Assembly (NCBI RefSeq): GCF_002368115.1
Contig: NZ_AP018316.1
Span: 4,354,382-4,418,381, forward strand
DNA from: Dolichospermum compactum NIES-806
GTDB lineage: Bacteria; Cyanobacteriota; Cyanobacteriia; Cyanobacteriales; Nostocaceae
Direction: 5' to 3'
DNA: 64,000 nt
Shown: positions 33,995-42,999 of the stretch, one piece after another
How the letters are laid out: each line of letters opens with the position of its first letter
How positions within the stretch are numbered: position 1 is the first letter of the stretch
Notes under the pieces: generated by a model
Database searches by the model: none
What the model saw: only the letters and a program-made list of their open reading frames with translations
Told to the model about the DNA's origin: nothing
Translations under genes and position numbers: made by a program

Positions 33995-34870
33995 ATGTCC
34001 TTACTCAAAACCTCGCTCACAGGCTTAAAAGCAGACTCATTCCGTCATCCTCTGGACTTGGAAGCTACGAAAACTCTCAAACAAATTCCCGGTTTAGATA
34101 TGATGGTGCGGAATTTGCTAGGTCCAATGGCTGAACAGGTTTTTTATGTGGAAAATATCGCTTCTAGTATTTTGGTGGGAGAAAAACAACTTCCTGATTT
34201 ACACAAGTTACTACTAGAAGCTTGTCAAATTCTGGATATTGATCCGCCTCAGTTATATGTGCGTCAACATCCAGCCCCTAACGCTTACACCTTTGCTATG
34301 CGCGGTAAGCAGCCTTTTGTGGTCATTCATACATCCTTGATTGAGATTCTTACACCTGAAGAAATACAGGCTGTAATTGCCCATGAATTAGGTCATCTTA
34401 AATGCGATCATAGCGTATACTTAACACCTGTGAATTTGTTGATTTTAGCCGCTGCCATTGTCCCAAATGTCGGCGCTGTCTTGGCTCAAGCTATCCAGTC
34501 ACAATTATTAGAATGGGTCCGCTGTGCTGAGTTTACCTGCGATCGCGCCGCTTTGTTAGCTACCCAAGACCCAAAAGTTGTCATGTCAGTATTAATGAAG
34601 TTAGCCGGCGGTTCTCCCAGTTTAGCACCCCAACTCAATTTAGATGCCTTTGTTGACCAAGCTCGTGCCTATGATGACATTAGCAAAACCGAATTGGGTG
34701 AAATGGTCAAATCCGCCCGCACAGCCCAATTAAGCCATCCTGTCCCCGTATTACGAGCTAGGGAAATTGACCGTTGGGCAAGTAGTCAAGAGTACCAAAA
34801 GTTAGTGCAAAATCACGGTATTAATTACAAAAGTGAATCTCCATCCCCAGGCGGATGGCGGAATTGGTAG
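33995..34870 (+). CDS. M48 family zinc metallopeptidase
   Basis: 291 residues. The zinc site HELGH lies in VIAHELGHLKCDH (about residues 128-140) and the third ligand in CAEFTCDRAALLA. Two hydrophobic stretches around LLILAAAIVPNVGAVLAQAI could anchor it in a membrane, as for HtpX-like proteins. It probably degrades damaged membrane proteins. Its last codons (GGWRNW, 34850-34870) coincide with sequence almost identical to the 5' part of the tRNA-Leu gene 130 bp downstream. Confidence 0.9.
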   Translation: MSLLKTSLTGLKADSFRHPLDLEATKTLKQIPGLDMMVRNLLGPMAEQVFYVENIASSILVGEKQLPDLHKLLLEACQILDIDPPQLYVRQHPAPNAYTFAMRGKQPFVVIHTSLIEILTPEEIQAVIAHELGHLKCDHSVYLTPVNLLILAAAIVPNVGAVLAQAIQSQLLEWVRCAEFTCDRAALLATQDPKVVMSVLMKLAGGSPSLAPQLNLDAFVDQARAYDDISKTELGEMVKSARTAQLSHPVPVLRAREIDRWASSQEYQKLVQNHGINYKSESPSPGGWRNW

Positions 34871-34978
34871 ATTTTACAGGAATCCGTTTCTGGAAATTTT
34901 CCAAAAAGTTTCTAAATTAAATCTAATTACCTATTGCCAAACTAAAAAAATAGGCTATAATGGTAAAGTTACACCCAA

Positions 34979-35062
34979 GGGCGGGTGGCGGAATTGGTAG
35001 ACGCACCGCACTCAAAATGCGGCGGCCGTGAGGTCATAGGAGTTCGATTCTCCTCCTGCCCA
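34979..35062 (+). tRNA. tRNA-Leu (CAA)
   Basis: 84 nt. The acceptor stem GGGCGGG pairs with CCTGCCC, the anticodon stem-loop is CCGCA-CTCAAAA-TGCGG with anticodon CAA, a long variable arm follows, and the T-arm is AGGAG-TTCGATT-CTCCT. The long variable arm and D-loop TGGCGGAATTGGTAGACGC are typical of tRNA-Leu. No encoded CCA. Followed by a TCTCGTTCCC..GGGAACGAGA hairpin. Confidence 0.97.
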
Positions 35063-35100
35063 TATTTGTCAAGGCTTCATCTGTTTGTCCTTTATTTTTA

Positions 35101-35131
35101 TCTCGTTCCCATACTCTGTATGGGAACGAGA
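35101..35131. repeat. TCTCGTTCCCATAC hairpin repeat
   Basis: TCTCGTTCCCATAC and GTATGGGAACGAGA form a 14-bp stem with a 3-nt loop. No T-run follows, so it is listed as a repeat, not as the tRNA terminator. The remaining spacer to 35250 holds nothing recognisable. Confidence 0.75.
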
Positions 35132-35250
35132 AAGGGTGAAACTGATATTTTACAAGGCTTTCACCTTAAGTTGACACCAATAAGCTTTTACTTTACCCAT
35201 ACACATCTGGGTTCTTTGTCATTTGGCAAAAGTTTAGATCTCACCCGTGT

Positions 35251-37479
35251 TTATCTCTTACTATTACTATAGTAATATGAGCTATATCTGTAATTATAGT
35301 TATATCCCAGTCCTCGGAATTTCTCGCCGTTGACTACTGTTCCTAGTAAATTGATGGGAGATGATTTTAGCGCATCAACAACTTGCTTGACGACTGATTT
35401 ATCTGTTTTATCAATTCTGACAACTAGCATGATACCATCAGTATTAATTGCTACTAGTCTAGCATCTACTAATCCTGACAAAGGAGGAGTATCATAAATC
35501 ACTAAATCAAAATTCTCAGAGAAATAGTTCATCAGTTGAATCATTTTATCTGATGATAGTAACCGCGCCGGATCAGGTGGTAAAGGACCTGCCGTAATCA
35601 CAGATAAACCATTAAGTCCGGGCATTTCTTGAATTACTTGCTTGACATCTATATCTGAAGAAATTAAGCTACTTAGTCCCCAGAGATTATTTAATTTTGA
35701 TAGTTTGTGAACCTTGGATTTGCGGAGGTCACAATCTACAATTAATACTTTTTTCCCCATAATCGCGGCTGTTTTTGCCAGACTAAATGCCACCGTACTT
35801 TTACCATCTCCGGGGACAGCAGAGGAAACAACTAAAGACTTAATTGGTTTATCAGAATTAAGCAGTTGAATATTACTATATAAAACTTGTAAAGATTCCC
35901 AAAATGATCCCTGTCCATAATAATACCTTGATTGGGAAGGTCTACGAGCAGAAGTTTTAGCTGGTTCATCATTTAGGAGAAGAGGGTCTAAAACTACTTC
36001 TGGTTGTTGATTTTTGTTTGTCAATTTTAAAGATGGATTCTGAGCTAAGTTTTTATTAAAGGGAAGAGTTCCTAATAAAGGCATTCCTATATTATCCTGG
36101 ACATTTTTAACACTGTGAAAGGTATTATCAGTCTGTTCTTTCAGAGTAGCAGCACCTATGCCTAATAAAGAACTAGCCACAAATCCCAACATCAAATTGC
36201 GGGGAATATCTGGAGAAATTGGATATAGAGACTTACTAGGTGCTTGGATTAATTCCCAAGGTAGTTCTGTTTGAGCTACTTGTATTTGCAATTGCTCACG
36301 AGCAGCTAAAAAGCGATTTAAACTTTCATTGGCTATTTGTAAATTCCGTAGAATTTCAGTATATTGCCGAGACAAAACTGGCAACTGGTCTAATTTAAAT
36401 TGCAGTTGTTTTTCTACTTGTACCATATATTGATTGTCTACTTCTATTTTCTTAATTAGATTCGTAGCTTCAGATATTCTGATATTAATAGTGCGTGCTG
36501 CTTCTGCCTCAATAATAGGTAAAAGGTTGGATCTTTTTTCTTGTAAGGTGCGGATAACTGGGTTATCTGGTTGAAACCGAGTTAATTCTCCAGATAGCTG
36601 GATATCTAATTGGCGTTGTTGAGCAATTAGGGTTTGATAAAGAGGGGCAGTATTGAGAATTGCTAACTGTTCTTCACGTCTCTGTAGCCTGTCATAAGCA
36701 GATCTGGCAGCGGTTAACTGTTGATTGATAGTTAGTTTTTGTTGTGTCAAAGATTGAATTTGCGAAGAAATTACTCCAGATTGGTTTTCCGGATCAATAA
36801 AATCGTATCTTTGGCGGAACATTTGCATTTCTTTTTGCAACTGTCCTAGCCTAATTCGGATTTCAGGTAGTTTTGCATCCACAAATTGAACTCCCTGACG
36901 GAGCTTTGTTTGTCGCTTGTTGAGGCTATATTTTAAATAAAAATCAGCCAGAGGATCTAATATGAGTTTAATTTCTTGGTTATTCTCACTTTTATAGTTA
37001 ACTTGGATTATTTTTGATTCTCCCAAGCGACGAATAGTTAACCGTTTGGTAAGGGTATTATAATCAATATCAGGATGAGATTTTTGTATTTCTTTAATAA
37101 AATCTTTCAGCAGTTCTGGACTTTGGAGTACTTGAATTTGGCTATCATAATCTAGTCCAGATGGACTAAAGGTATTACCGACTCCTATGTTGATTTTCCC
37201 TAGTTCAGAGTCACTATTAACAGATTCAACTAATATTTTGAAGTTGCCTTCATAAATTGGTACTTGGTTAAAAGTTGCATAAATAACACTACCCATAGCA
37301 ACGGAAGCAACTCCTATGATGATAATTGCTCGGCGCTGTAAAAGACCAAGAAAGGACTTGAGGTTAAAATCACTAGCCTCTTCTGAAAATTGGGAAAAGG
37401 TGGGATTGGGAAATGATTCAGCGATCGGAATGATATCACTGATAGAACTTGTTTGGTTTGTAATTTGCTTATTAAGCAT
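35251..37479 (-). CDS. Wzc-like polysaccharide co-polymerase / tyrosine autokinase
   Basis: 742 residues. N-terminal Wzz domain with the first membrane helix (RRAIIIIGVASVAMGSVIYA, about 50-70), a long coiled-coil region (about 190-400), a second helix before ATLKEQTDNTF, then a BY-kinase: Walker A SAVPGDGKSTVAFSLAKTAA, A' VLIVDCDLRKSKVH, B DLVIYDTPPLSG. The C-terminus is a Tyr cluster (GYNYNYRYSSYYYSNS), the autophosphorylation tail. It regulates chain length and export of the polysaccharide made by the following minus-strand genes. Confidence 0.95.
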   Translation of the reverse strand: MLNKQITNQTSSISDIIPIAESFPNPTFSQFSEEASDFNLKSFLGLLQRRAIIIIGVASVAMGSVIYATFNQVPIYEGNFKILVESVNSDSELGKINIGVGNTFSPSGLDYDSQIQVLQSPELLKDFIKEIQKSHPDIDYNTLTKRLTIRRLGESKIIQVNYKSENNQEIKLILDPLADFYLKYSLNKRQTKLRQGVQFVDAKLPEIRIRLGQLQKEMQMFRQRYDFIDPENQSGVISSQIQSLTQQKLTINQQLTAARSAYDRLQRREEQLAILNTAPLYQTLIAQQRQLDIQLSGELTRFQPDNPVIRTLQEKRSNLLPIIEAEAARTINIRISEATNLIKKIEVDNQYMVQVEKQLQFKLDQLPVLSRQYTEILRNLQIANESLNRFLAAREQLQIQVAQTELPWELIQAPSKSLYPISPDIPRNLMLGFVASSLLGIGAATLKEQTDNTFHSVKNVQDNIGMPLLGTLPFNKNLAQNPSLKLTNKNQQPEVVLDPLLLNDEPAKTSARRPSQSRYYYGQGSFWESLQVLYSNIQLLNSDKPIKSLVVSSAVPGDGKSTVAFSLAKTAAIMGKKVLIVDCDLRKSKVHKLSKLNNLWGLSSLISSDIDVKQVIQEMPGLNGLSVITAGPLPPDPARLLSSDKMIQLMNYFSENFDLVIYDTPPLSGLVDARLVAINTDGIMLVVRIDKTDKSVVKQVVDALKSSPINLLGTVVNGEKFRGLGYNYNYRYSSYYYSNSKR

Positions 37480-37887
37480 TGATTTTTATTGTGTAAGTAG
37501 GTGGGCGTTAAAAATTGTCGTTGGGGCAAGGGAACAGGGAACTCTTAACTGGGAACTCTTAACTGGGAACAGGAAGAGAGTTTTGAGTGATTTTACTTTT
37601 CTTCACATACCTTTAAATCTTTCTGTTCACATACTTAAGTAATAATGGAACGATATATCAACGTTGTTACTATTGTGAGGAAATTGCTATTTGTTAATAT
37701 AACACCTCAATTAAGCTAGAGGATACATTTAAATGAGGATTATCATAAATTAAACGTTATATGGATGGAGTGCTTATCCCTGATATTTTGTAGGAATCGC
37801 TCTTAAATAAAATCCATATACAGCAATAGTTTTGGACATCTAAAATGAATATTTAATCACCGGGGGAGCGGTAGAACCCGCACTCCG
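37480..37887. other. Spacer between Wzc-like and acetyltransferase genes
   Basis: About 400 bp, AT-rich, with short 7-bp tandem units (AACTGGG/AACTCTT, about 37535-37570). Otherwise nothing recognisable. Confidence 0.5.
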
Positions 37888-38460
37888 CTAATTTTTGGTG
37901 GTGTCTGATGCCAAATTTTCCCATTCTGTCCTTTTTTTGATTGGTTTAGCCGGATTTCCTGAGTAGATGATATTCGCTTCTAAGGATCTTCCTGTGACAC
38001 TACCCAATGCTAAAACTGCTCCCCGTCCAATAGTAACACCAGGTCCGATGACTGATTTTGCCGCTATCCAACTACCCTCTTGAATATGAATAGCTCCAGG
38101 AATTAGTTCAAAGTTGGGGTGATTCCAGTTATGATTACCAGTACAGAGATAAACTCCCTGAGACAAACACACATGATTTTCGATCACCACAGGAGCTATA
38201 TTATCAATCCAGACATCTTCTCCAATCCAAACGTAATCACCAAGGGTCAAGCGCCAGGGAAATTTAATTTTTACTCCTGTTTTAATGCGTACACCTTTAC
38301 CTATAGTAGCACCAAACAGTCTCAGTATTGAAACTTTTATAGATGATATAGGCAGCCAATAACTCTCCACTATGGGTGAGCCAATGAAATACCATAGAAG
38401 TTGTTGGATATATGGCGCTCCAGGTGTATAATTCTCAAGTGTGTAATTGTCTAAACGCAT
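37888..38460 (-). CDS. WcaF-type hexapeptide acetyltransferase
   Basis: 190 residues from ATG 38460 (MRLDNYTLENYTPGAPYIQQ); the open frame further upstream has no family similarity. The left-handed beta-helix is visible as hexad repeats (IGKGVRIKTGVKIKFPWRLT, VWIGEDVWIDNIAPVVIEN, VCLSQGVYLCTGNHNWNHPN). The N-terminus matches colanic acid acetyltransferase WcaF. It probably O-acetylates a sugar of the exopolysaccharide using acetyl-CoA. Confidence 0.9.
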   Translation of the reverse strand: MRLDNYTLENYTPGAPYIQQLLWYFIGSPIVESYWLPISSIKVSILRLFGATIGKGVRIKTGVKIKFPWRLTLGDYVWIGEDVWIDNIAPVVIENHVCLSQGVYLCTGNHNWNHPNFELIPGAIHIQEGSWIAAKSVIGPGVTIGRGAVLALGSVTGRSLEANIIYSGNPAKPIKKRTEWENLASDTTKN

Positions 38461-38669
38461 AAAATGGGGAGTGAAAACGTGGGTTAAAGCTGGCTCCTGT
38501 ACGACCTGAGACAATCCAAAACAGGGAACGTATACTATCGCGGACAAAAAGCTCTGAATCACGGATTAGACGGATTACGCTGATTTCACGGATTTTAAAT
38601 TGGACAAAAATATTTACAGTCATTGCGAGCGAAGGGAAGCAATCACAACCCTTGGGATTGCTTCGGTCT

Positions 38670-38755
38670 AAAATCAGGCTAGTGGCTCTTGTAGAAAGTT
38701 TATTTGGACAGATGCCGCACCAAATGAAAGAATGGGTATCTAGTAATAGGTTCAT
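38670..38755 (-). pseudogene. PIN-domain (VapC-type) toxin, N-terminal remnant
   Basis: The frame begins MNLLLDTHSFIWCG, the standard start of VapC-type PIN nucleases (L-D-T-H-x-F-x-W, with the first catalytic Asp), and a diverged STRATSLIL, then runs into a palindromic repeat (TTGCGAGCGAAGGG..GATTGCTTCGG, about 38616-38672). The remaining ~100 residues are missing. The ATG overlaps the stop of the antitoxin gene by 4 bp. Confidence 0.75.
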
Positions 38756-38949
38756 CCTTCACCTAGCCAAAACTCATCCGGGAGAGGATTGTTAAAGTCT
38801 TTGCTTATCCATTCTTTACCTTCTTGAAGTCCGAGAATCCGAGGTGGTTGGGAAATGATGTCTTTTGGGTGAACATATTTTTGGGTAAGGAACTCAATGA
38901 AGTCTTCAATTTGCTGAATCTCTGGGTTAGGGATGATTTGGGTTGTCAT
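38752..38949 (-). CDS. Antitoxin of a VapBC-like pair (orphaned)
   Basis: 65 residues, MTTQIIPNPEIQQIEDFIEF LTQKYV.., a small acidic helical protein ending DFNNPLPDEFWLGEG. The overlap (ATGA) with a PIN-toxin remnant and the composition (resembling DUF2281-type antitoxins) make it the antitoxin of a now broken toxin-antitoxin pair. It lies between the acetyltransferase and a GT2 gene of the polysaccharide cluster. Confidence 0.7.
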   Translation of the reverse strand: MTTQIIPNPEIQQIEDFIEFLTQKYVHPKDIISQPPRILGLQEGKEWISKDFNNPLPDEFWLGEG

Positions 38950-38973
38950 ATTACCATCGTGCTTGCTGGGTTT

Positions 38974-39756
38974 TTATTTTTGAGTTTGCTGAATATCTAT
39001 TTTCTCTGCTTCTATTATATGTATACCCAGCAATAGTTCTGCTAAAACTCTCTGAAATGTATAATACCATCCATGCCAACCGTCAAGAATACCGCCTTTG
39101 AGGATGAGACAATAGATGAAGATGATTAAAGGTGCGAGGATTTTCTCTTTGCGGATGCGATCGCCTATACTAAGTTCATGCTCTGGTGTTTCTAGAAGTT
39201 TTTTACTTTCAATTACCATATAACGATCTTGCGCCCATAACCAACGACTCAATGGTTTGCGATCGTCGTGGTGGATGTATGCTGATAATTGACTAGATTT
39301 ACCTTGATTCTTTAAAAGTTGAGTATGTCCGTCATCAATATATATTGCTTTGTCTTTACGGAAAAGAATTTGACGGGGAGGTAGTATAGTACCTCGTAAG
39401 GGTTTACCAAATACACAATATTTGAATTTAGCAAAATAGCCATCAATGCCAGAATTGGGAGATAGATTTTTTATTTCAGTTGTTAGTGCATCAGTGACAA
39501 TATAATCTGCATCTAAGGATAAAACCCACTCAGTTGCAACTTTTTCTAATCCATAGTTCCACTGAGTAGCATGAGTATCAAATTTTCTGGAAAATACTTC
39601 TACTTGAGGATATTGAGACAAAATCTTTAATGTTGTATCTGTGCTATAACTGTCAATGACAATGATTTTACTTGCCCATTTAAGTTTTTCTAGGGTACGA
39701 TTAATGTTATTTTCCTCGTTATAGGTAAGGATGAGGGGGGTAATTTGTTCTAACAT
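38974..39756 (-). CDS. Family 2 glycosyltransferase (WaaE/KdtX-like)
   Basis: About 260 residues. GT-A fold: ITPLILTYNEENNINRTLEK at the N-terminus, IIVIDSYSTDTTL, then the metal-binding VLSLDADYIV (DxD). The C-terminal helical part (GGILDGWHGWYYTFQRVLAE) fits the WaaE-like branch, which adds sugars to lipopolysaccharide cores or exopolysaccharide. Twelve bases could be added at the start (39768). Part of the minus-strand polysaccharide cluster. Confidence 0.9.
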   Translation of the reverse strand: MLEQITPLILTYNEENNINRTLEKLKWASKIIVIDSYSTDTTLKILSQYPQVEVFSRKFDTHATQWNYGLEKVATEWVLSLDADYIVTDALTTEIKNLSPNSGIDGYFAKFKYCVFGKPLRGTILPPRQILFRKDKAIYIDDGHTQLLKNQGKSSQLSAYIHHDDRKPLSRWLWAQDRYMVIESKKLLETPEHELSIGDRIRKEKILAPLIIFIYCLILKGGILDGWHGWYYTFQRVLAELLLGIHIIEAEKIDIQQTQK

Positions 39757-39779
39757 GAGGATATTCAAATAAATTCTTG

Positions 39780-40180
39780 TTATTGAACTATGGTACTAGA
39801 ACACAACATACTTTTCCAAAGGTAGGGAAATCTACCTGCAAACTTAAACTTGATATTTGTACAGTTCTCTGATTTAAGTAAAGCCGTCATAGTTGGTACG
39901 GAAAAGAATTTGATATGACCACCATCCCAAAGAGCGGTAAAATGGTTGTCCATTTTCCCTGTAGCAGCCATCACTAGGTTTTTTAAATAACCATGATAGG
40001 GTGTGGTTAGAATTAACCCACCATTGGGTTTGAGGCATTTTTTAGCGTTTCTGACTAATTCTTTAGGATAAAATAAATGCTCAATTACCTCAACAGCAAT
40101 CACAATATCAAAGTTGTCTCCTAGTTGAGAATATGGTAAATCATAAATGCTACCTTGAATAAAGCGACAATGTTTTATGG
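39780..40180 (-). pseudogene. 5'-truncated SAM methyltransferase
   Basis: The readable frame begins in SIKHCRFIQGSIYDLPYSQL then DNFDIVIAVEVIEHLFYPKE and CLKPNGGLILTTPYHGYLKN, i.e. motifs II-III of a class I methyltransferase (Methyltransf_11/UbiG-like). The SAM-binding motif I (GxGxG) and the N-terminus are absent; the frame breaks at about 40180, close to a short repeat (AATCTACCTGCAAA) also found at 39830. Probably non-functional. Confidence 0.75.
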
Positions 40181-40228
40181 AAAGTCTTTACCTCCAGATG
40201 TCTAATACAAGGTAATCTACCTGCAAAG

Positions 40229-40945
40229 TTATTTTCTAATGGCTTCAATATGTGAAAAATCTGTCCAGTTAATATTAAAACCATTATTATTTAAAATTTG
40301 AGTTATTATCTTAATTGCATCATGATATCCATTCTGTTCAAGTATTTGAGAATGTACTTCAATAAAAATTGCCCTCAAATCTGAAGAAGTTAAAACTTTC
40401 TGCATACCTCTAAGGACTTCAATTTCTGCTCCTTCTACATCTATTTTGATCACATTAGGAGTATAACCTAATTGCTTGAAAATATTATCACCAGTAGTAA
40501 TTTCTACTTCTATACTATTACTTGTCTTACCATAATTTGATAATTTATTTGTTGGGGAAGTTGGATCATCATTAAGAGAAAAATATGTAGTTCCAGTTTT
40601 ACTGCCTAATGCTGATTCGATCACAATTAAGTTTCCCTTATTAGGAATTTTTCTGCACAACTGTGCGCTTAAAGGTGATGGTTCACAAGCTATAACTTTA
40701 CCTTCATTTCCAACTTGACTCAATATTTGTTCTGTATAATATCCAATATTTGCTCCTATATCCCATACGATATCACCAGCTTTAATATATCTCAATAAAG
40801 CAGATTCAAAATTACTCTCATATCCTTTACTAATTTTAGTAGATAGGTATGCTAAAAACTTTCTACCAATACTATTTTTCCTTAAAAAGGATCTTGTATT
40901 TATGATGTATGGGCTTTGAACGAGGCTAGAAAATATAGATTTCAT
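40229..40945 (-). CDS. FkbM family methyltransferase
   Basis: 238 residues. AGDIVWDIGANIGYYTEQIL (SAM motif I, about 53-70), VIACEPSPLSAQLCRK, and NVIKIDVEGAEIEVLRGMQK are the FkbM signatures. These enzymes O-methylate sugars or polyketides; here a sugar hydroxyl of the polysaccharide is most likely. Next to an aldo/keto reductase gene on the same strand. Confidence 0.92.
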   Translation of the reverse strand: MKSIFSSLVQSPYIINTRSFLRKNSIGRKFLAYLSTKISKGYESNFESALLRYIKAGDIVWDIGANIGYYTEQILSQVGNEGKVIACEPSPLSAQLCRKIPNKGNLIVIESALGSKTGTTYFSLNDDPTSPTNKLSNYGKTSNSIEVEITTGDNIFKQLGYTPNVIKIDVEGAEIEVLRGMQKVLTSSDLRAIFIEVHSQILEQNGYHDAIKIITQILNNNGFNINWTDFSHIEAIRK

Positions 40946-41046
40946 AGTATTCTTAGAGAAAATGGAAAATATTTAGATTTTAACAAAGCATTAGCATTTA
41001 TATCAACTAATTTTTGATGGGTTATTTATACATCAAAATCTATTAT

Positions 41047-42015
41047 TTAAATGATCTTATGAAGAATAAGCAATCTTTCAAAAGACTCAAATTGTTCCTT
41101 ACTGATTTTTTCTTGTTGAACTGCTTGCTGGTTGATTTTAATATGCTGAGGATTAAACATACTGATTACAATTGCGTAAGGTGAATAAATTCTTTGAAAA
41201 TATGATAATATAATTTGGTGCATATTTTCTTGTGGAATAAATTTTCTTCCAAATATAGACTCAATTTCAGAATAGAGGTTTTTATCCTTAAGTTGTTCAA
41301 ATATCAATGCTATACTCGGTTCAATTCTAAAGGGAGAATACATCACAATTTTTATATCTTTATCAGCAAGATTTTTCAATGTCATTGAATCATGCTTACC
41401 AATTCCTCCACAGGCTATTTGAAGTATATCAGGCTTAATATTTTGAGATGTGAAGAAGTTATTTACTAATTCTATTGATTGATATGTAGCAAATCCATAA
41501 CTTCTAATCTTACCACATTTTTTTTGTGCTTCTAAAAATTCAATCACTTCAAAGATGTCATCTGATTTGTTTTCAAAGTCATAACCGTGAAATAATATAT
41601 TATCAATATAATCAGTACGCAAAGATTTTAAGCTGGTATTTAAGCTAATAGTTGCATTTTTGACTGTAAAGTCTATCTTAGGTGAAACCTGACCAGCCGC
41701 AGACTTGACTATTGTTTGAGATTGAGGGATATAATTGACAATATTTCTTGCTAATGTTTTAGCTATTCTGATAAATTTATTGTTACGTGGACTCAAACCA
41801 AATTTAGTTGTAATTTCTACATTTTCTCTAGAAATTTTCTCTTGTATTAAGAAATTTCCCAATAGGGATTCTGCTTCACCCCAACCATAAGAACGGGCTA
41901 TATCAAAATAGTTAATACCTGCTTCGTGTGCTAATTTAAGAGCATAAAGGCTATTCTTTTTGTCAATTTTACCTAAAATTGAAGCACAGCCAAAACCCAG
42001 TTTAGTTACTAACAT
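41047..42015 (-). CDS. Aldo/keto reductase
   Basis: 322 residues, TIM-barrel NAD(P)H oxidoreductase. The catalytic tetrad is readable: Asp and Tyr in INYFDIARSYGWGEAESLLG, Lys in ITTKFGLSPRNNK, His in NILFHGYDFENK. In polysaccharide clusters such enzymes reduce keto-sugars or similar intermediates; the substrate is unknown. It ends 2 bp from the start region of the upstream dioxygenase gene, so the two are likely co-transcribed. Confidence 0.9.
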   Translation of the reverse strand: MLVTKLGFGCASILGKIDKKNSLYALKLAHEAGINYFDIARSYGWGEAESLLGNFLIQEKISRENVEITTKFGLSPRNNKFIRIAKTLARNIVNYIPQSQTIVKSAAGQVSPKIDFTVKNATISLNTSLKSLRTDYIDNILFHGYDFENKSDDIFEVIEFLEAQKKCGKIRSYGFATYQSIELVNNFFTSQNIKPDILQIACGGIGKHDSMTLKNLADKDIKIVMYSPFRIEPSIALIFEQLKDKNLYSEIESIFGRKFIPQENMHQIILSYFQRIYSPYAIVISMFNPQHIKINQQAVQQEKISKEQFESFERLLILHKII

Positions 42016-42016
42016 A

Positions 42017-42970
42017 TTAAAAATACCTCAGTTGTAGAAATAAACGATCATGTTCAATGGGTGCTAAAGCTTTATGGTAACAGGAAGCATCCTCAAGAAA
42101 ACATTTTCCTGCTTTACCTTGAATTGTAATAATGTCTGTTGGAGAATAATTTTGATGAATTACCTCTTCAGGAAGACGCGCACTACGCAAAAGCATAAAC
42201 ATCTTTTTATTTACATGACTCCCTTTAACAAGAATATGTGCGCCACTTTTAATATCTACATCGGTTAGATAAAAAGAAACATAGAAAAAGTTAAATCCAT
42301 GTATGTCATAATGATAGTCAATGGTTTGATTCTGGCTACGTCTTGCTTCTGGAGATAATGTATTCGCAAAACTCCACCACAATCTGACATCACAGCTAGT
42401 GGGAAAGTAACCCAGGTATTGTGATGAAATATCTAATAATTGACTATCATACCTAAGTTTGTGTATTTCCTTTATTTTTAGAGGTTGATCTACATTAGCC
42501 ATTGCAATTTTATGATCTTGTTTGGTCTGATACTGATATTCATCATAAGTAAAAGATAAACCATTTCCAGTCGCAATCAGGTTTTCTGTCTTGGCGGCTG
42601 CTACTATGGATGCAACTGATTGTTGATTTAGCTCAAGTTGGTCGTAATATGAGTTATTTTTAATGTAACTAGCTATTTCTTGTGGCTCAAGATTAGAGCA
42701 ATTTAATATTTGAGTTTTAAACTTCAAACTATTCTCAATCTTATTTTTTTGAAAAAGTTGCTTTATTCTTTTGAATTGAGAATAATATTTTCTGCACATA
42801 TAAAATCTGCCAAAAATATACCCAAAATTACCGTTTAATATTTTTTTGATGATCACGCGATAATCTAATTTAGGATTATCAGATGTATAAGCTAAGTTAG
42901 GCTGATTCATAAATTTTAAGTCTTTTTTATGTTTCTCAACAACAGTTAATGGTAGATACTCAGTATCCAA
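42017..42970 (-). CDS. Phytanoyl-CoA dioxygenase-like Fe(II)/2OG enzyme
   Basis: Up to 317 residues. The iron ligands look present: HxD in DYHYDIHGFNFFYV and the distal His in DASCYHKALAP, with the 2-oxoglutarate-binding Arg in RLFLQLRYF. FYLTDVDIKSGAHILVKGSH is typical of PhyH folds. The start is unsure: the annotated frame opens with TTG, and ATG 42910 (MNQPNLAYTS) is an alternative; no ribosome-binding site decides. Possibly hydroxylates a sugar or lipid-linked substrate. Confidence 0.75.
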   Translation of the reverse strand: MDTEYLPLTVVEKHKKDLKFMNQPNLAYTSDNPKLDYRVIIKKILNGNFGYIFGRFYMCRKYYSQFKRIKQLFQKNKIENSLKFKTQILNCSNLEPQEIASYIKNNSYYDQLELNQQSVASIVAAAKTENLIATGNGLSFTYDEYQYQTKQDHKIAMANVDQPLKIKEIHKLRYDSQLLDISSQYLGYFPTSCDVRLWWSFANTLSPEARRSQNQTIDYHYDIHGFNFFYVSFYLTDVDIKSGAHILVKGSHVNKKMFMLLRSARLPEEVIHQNYSPTDIITIQGKAGKCFLEDASCYHKALAPIEHDRLFLQLRYF

Positions 42971-42999
42971 GGTCTCTTCTTTACTAAAAGGTTCGGTTC

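Noticed and set aside
35101..35131. Hairpin after tRNA-Leu as its terminator
   Set aside because: Strong stem, but no T-run follows and the sequence looks like a dispersed repeat.
38435..38755. A 106-codon frame as a complete PIN toxin
   Set aside because: Only the first ~28 codons fit a PIN domain; the rest is repeat sequence lacking the acidic catalytic residues.
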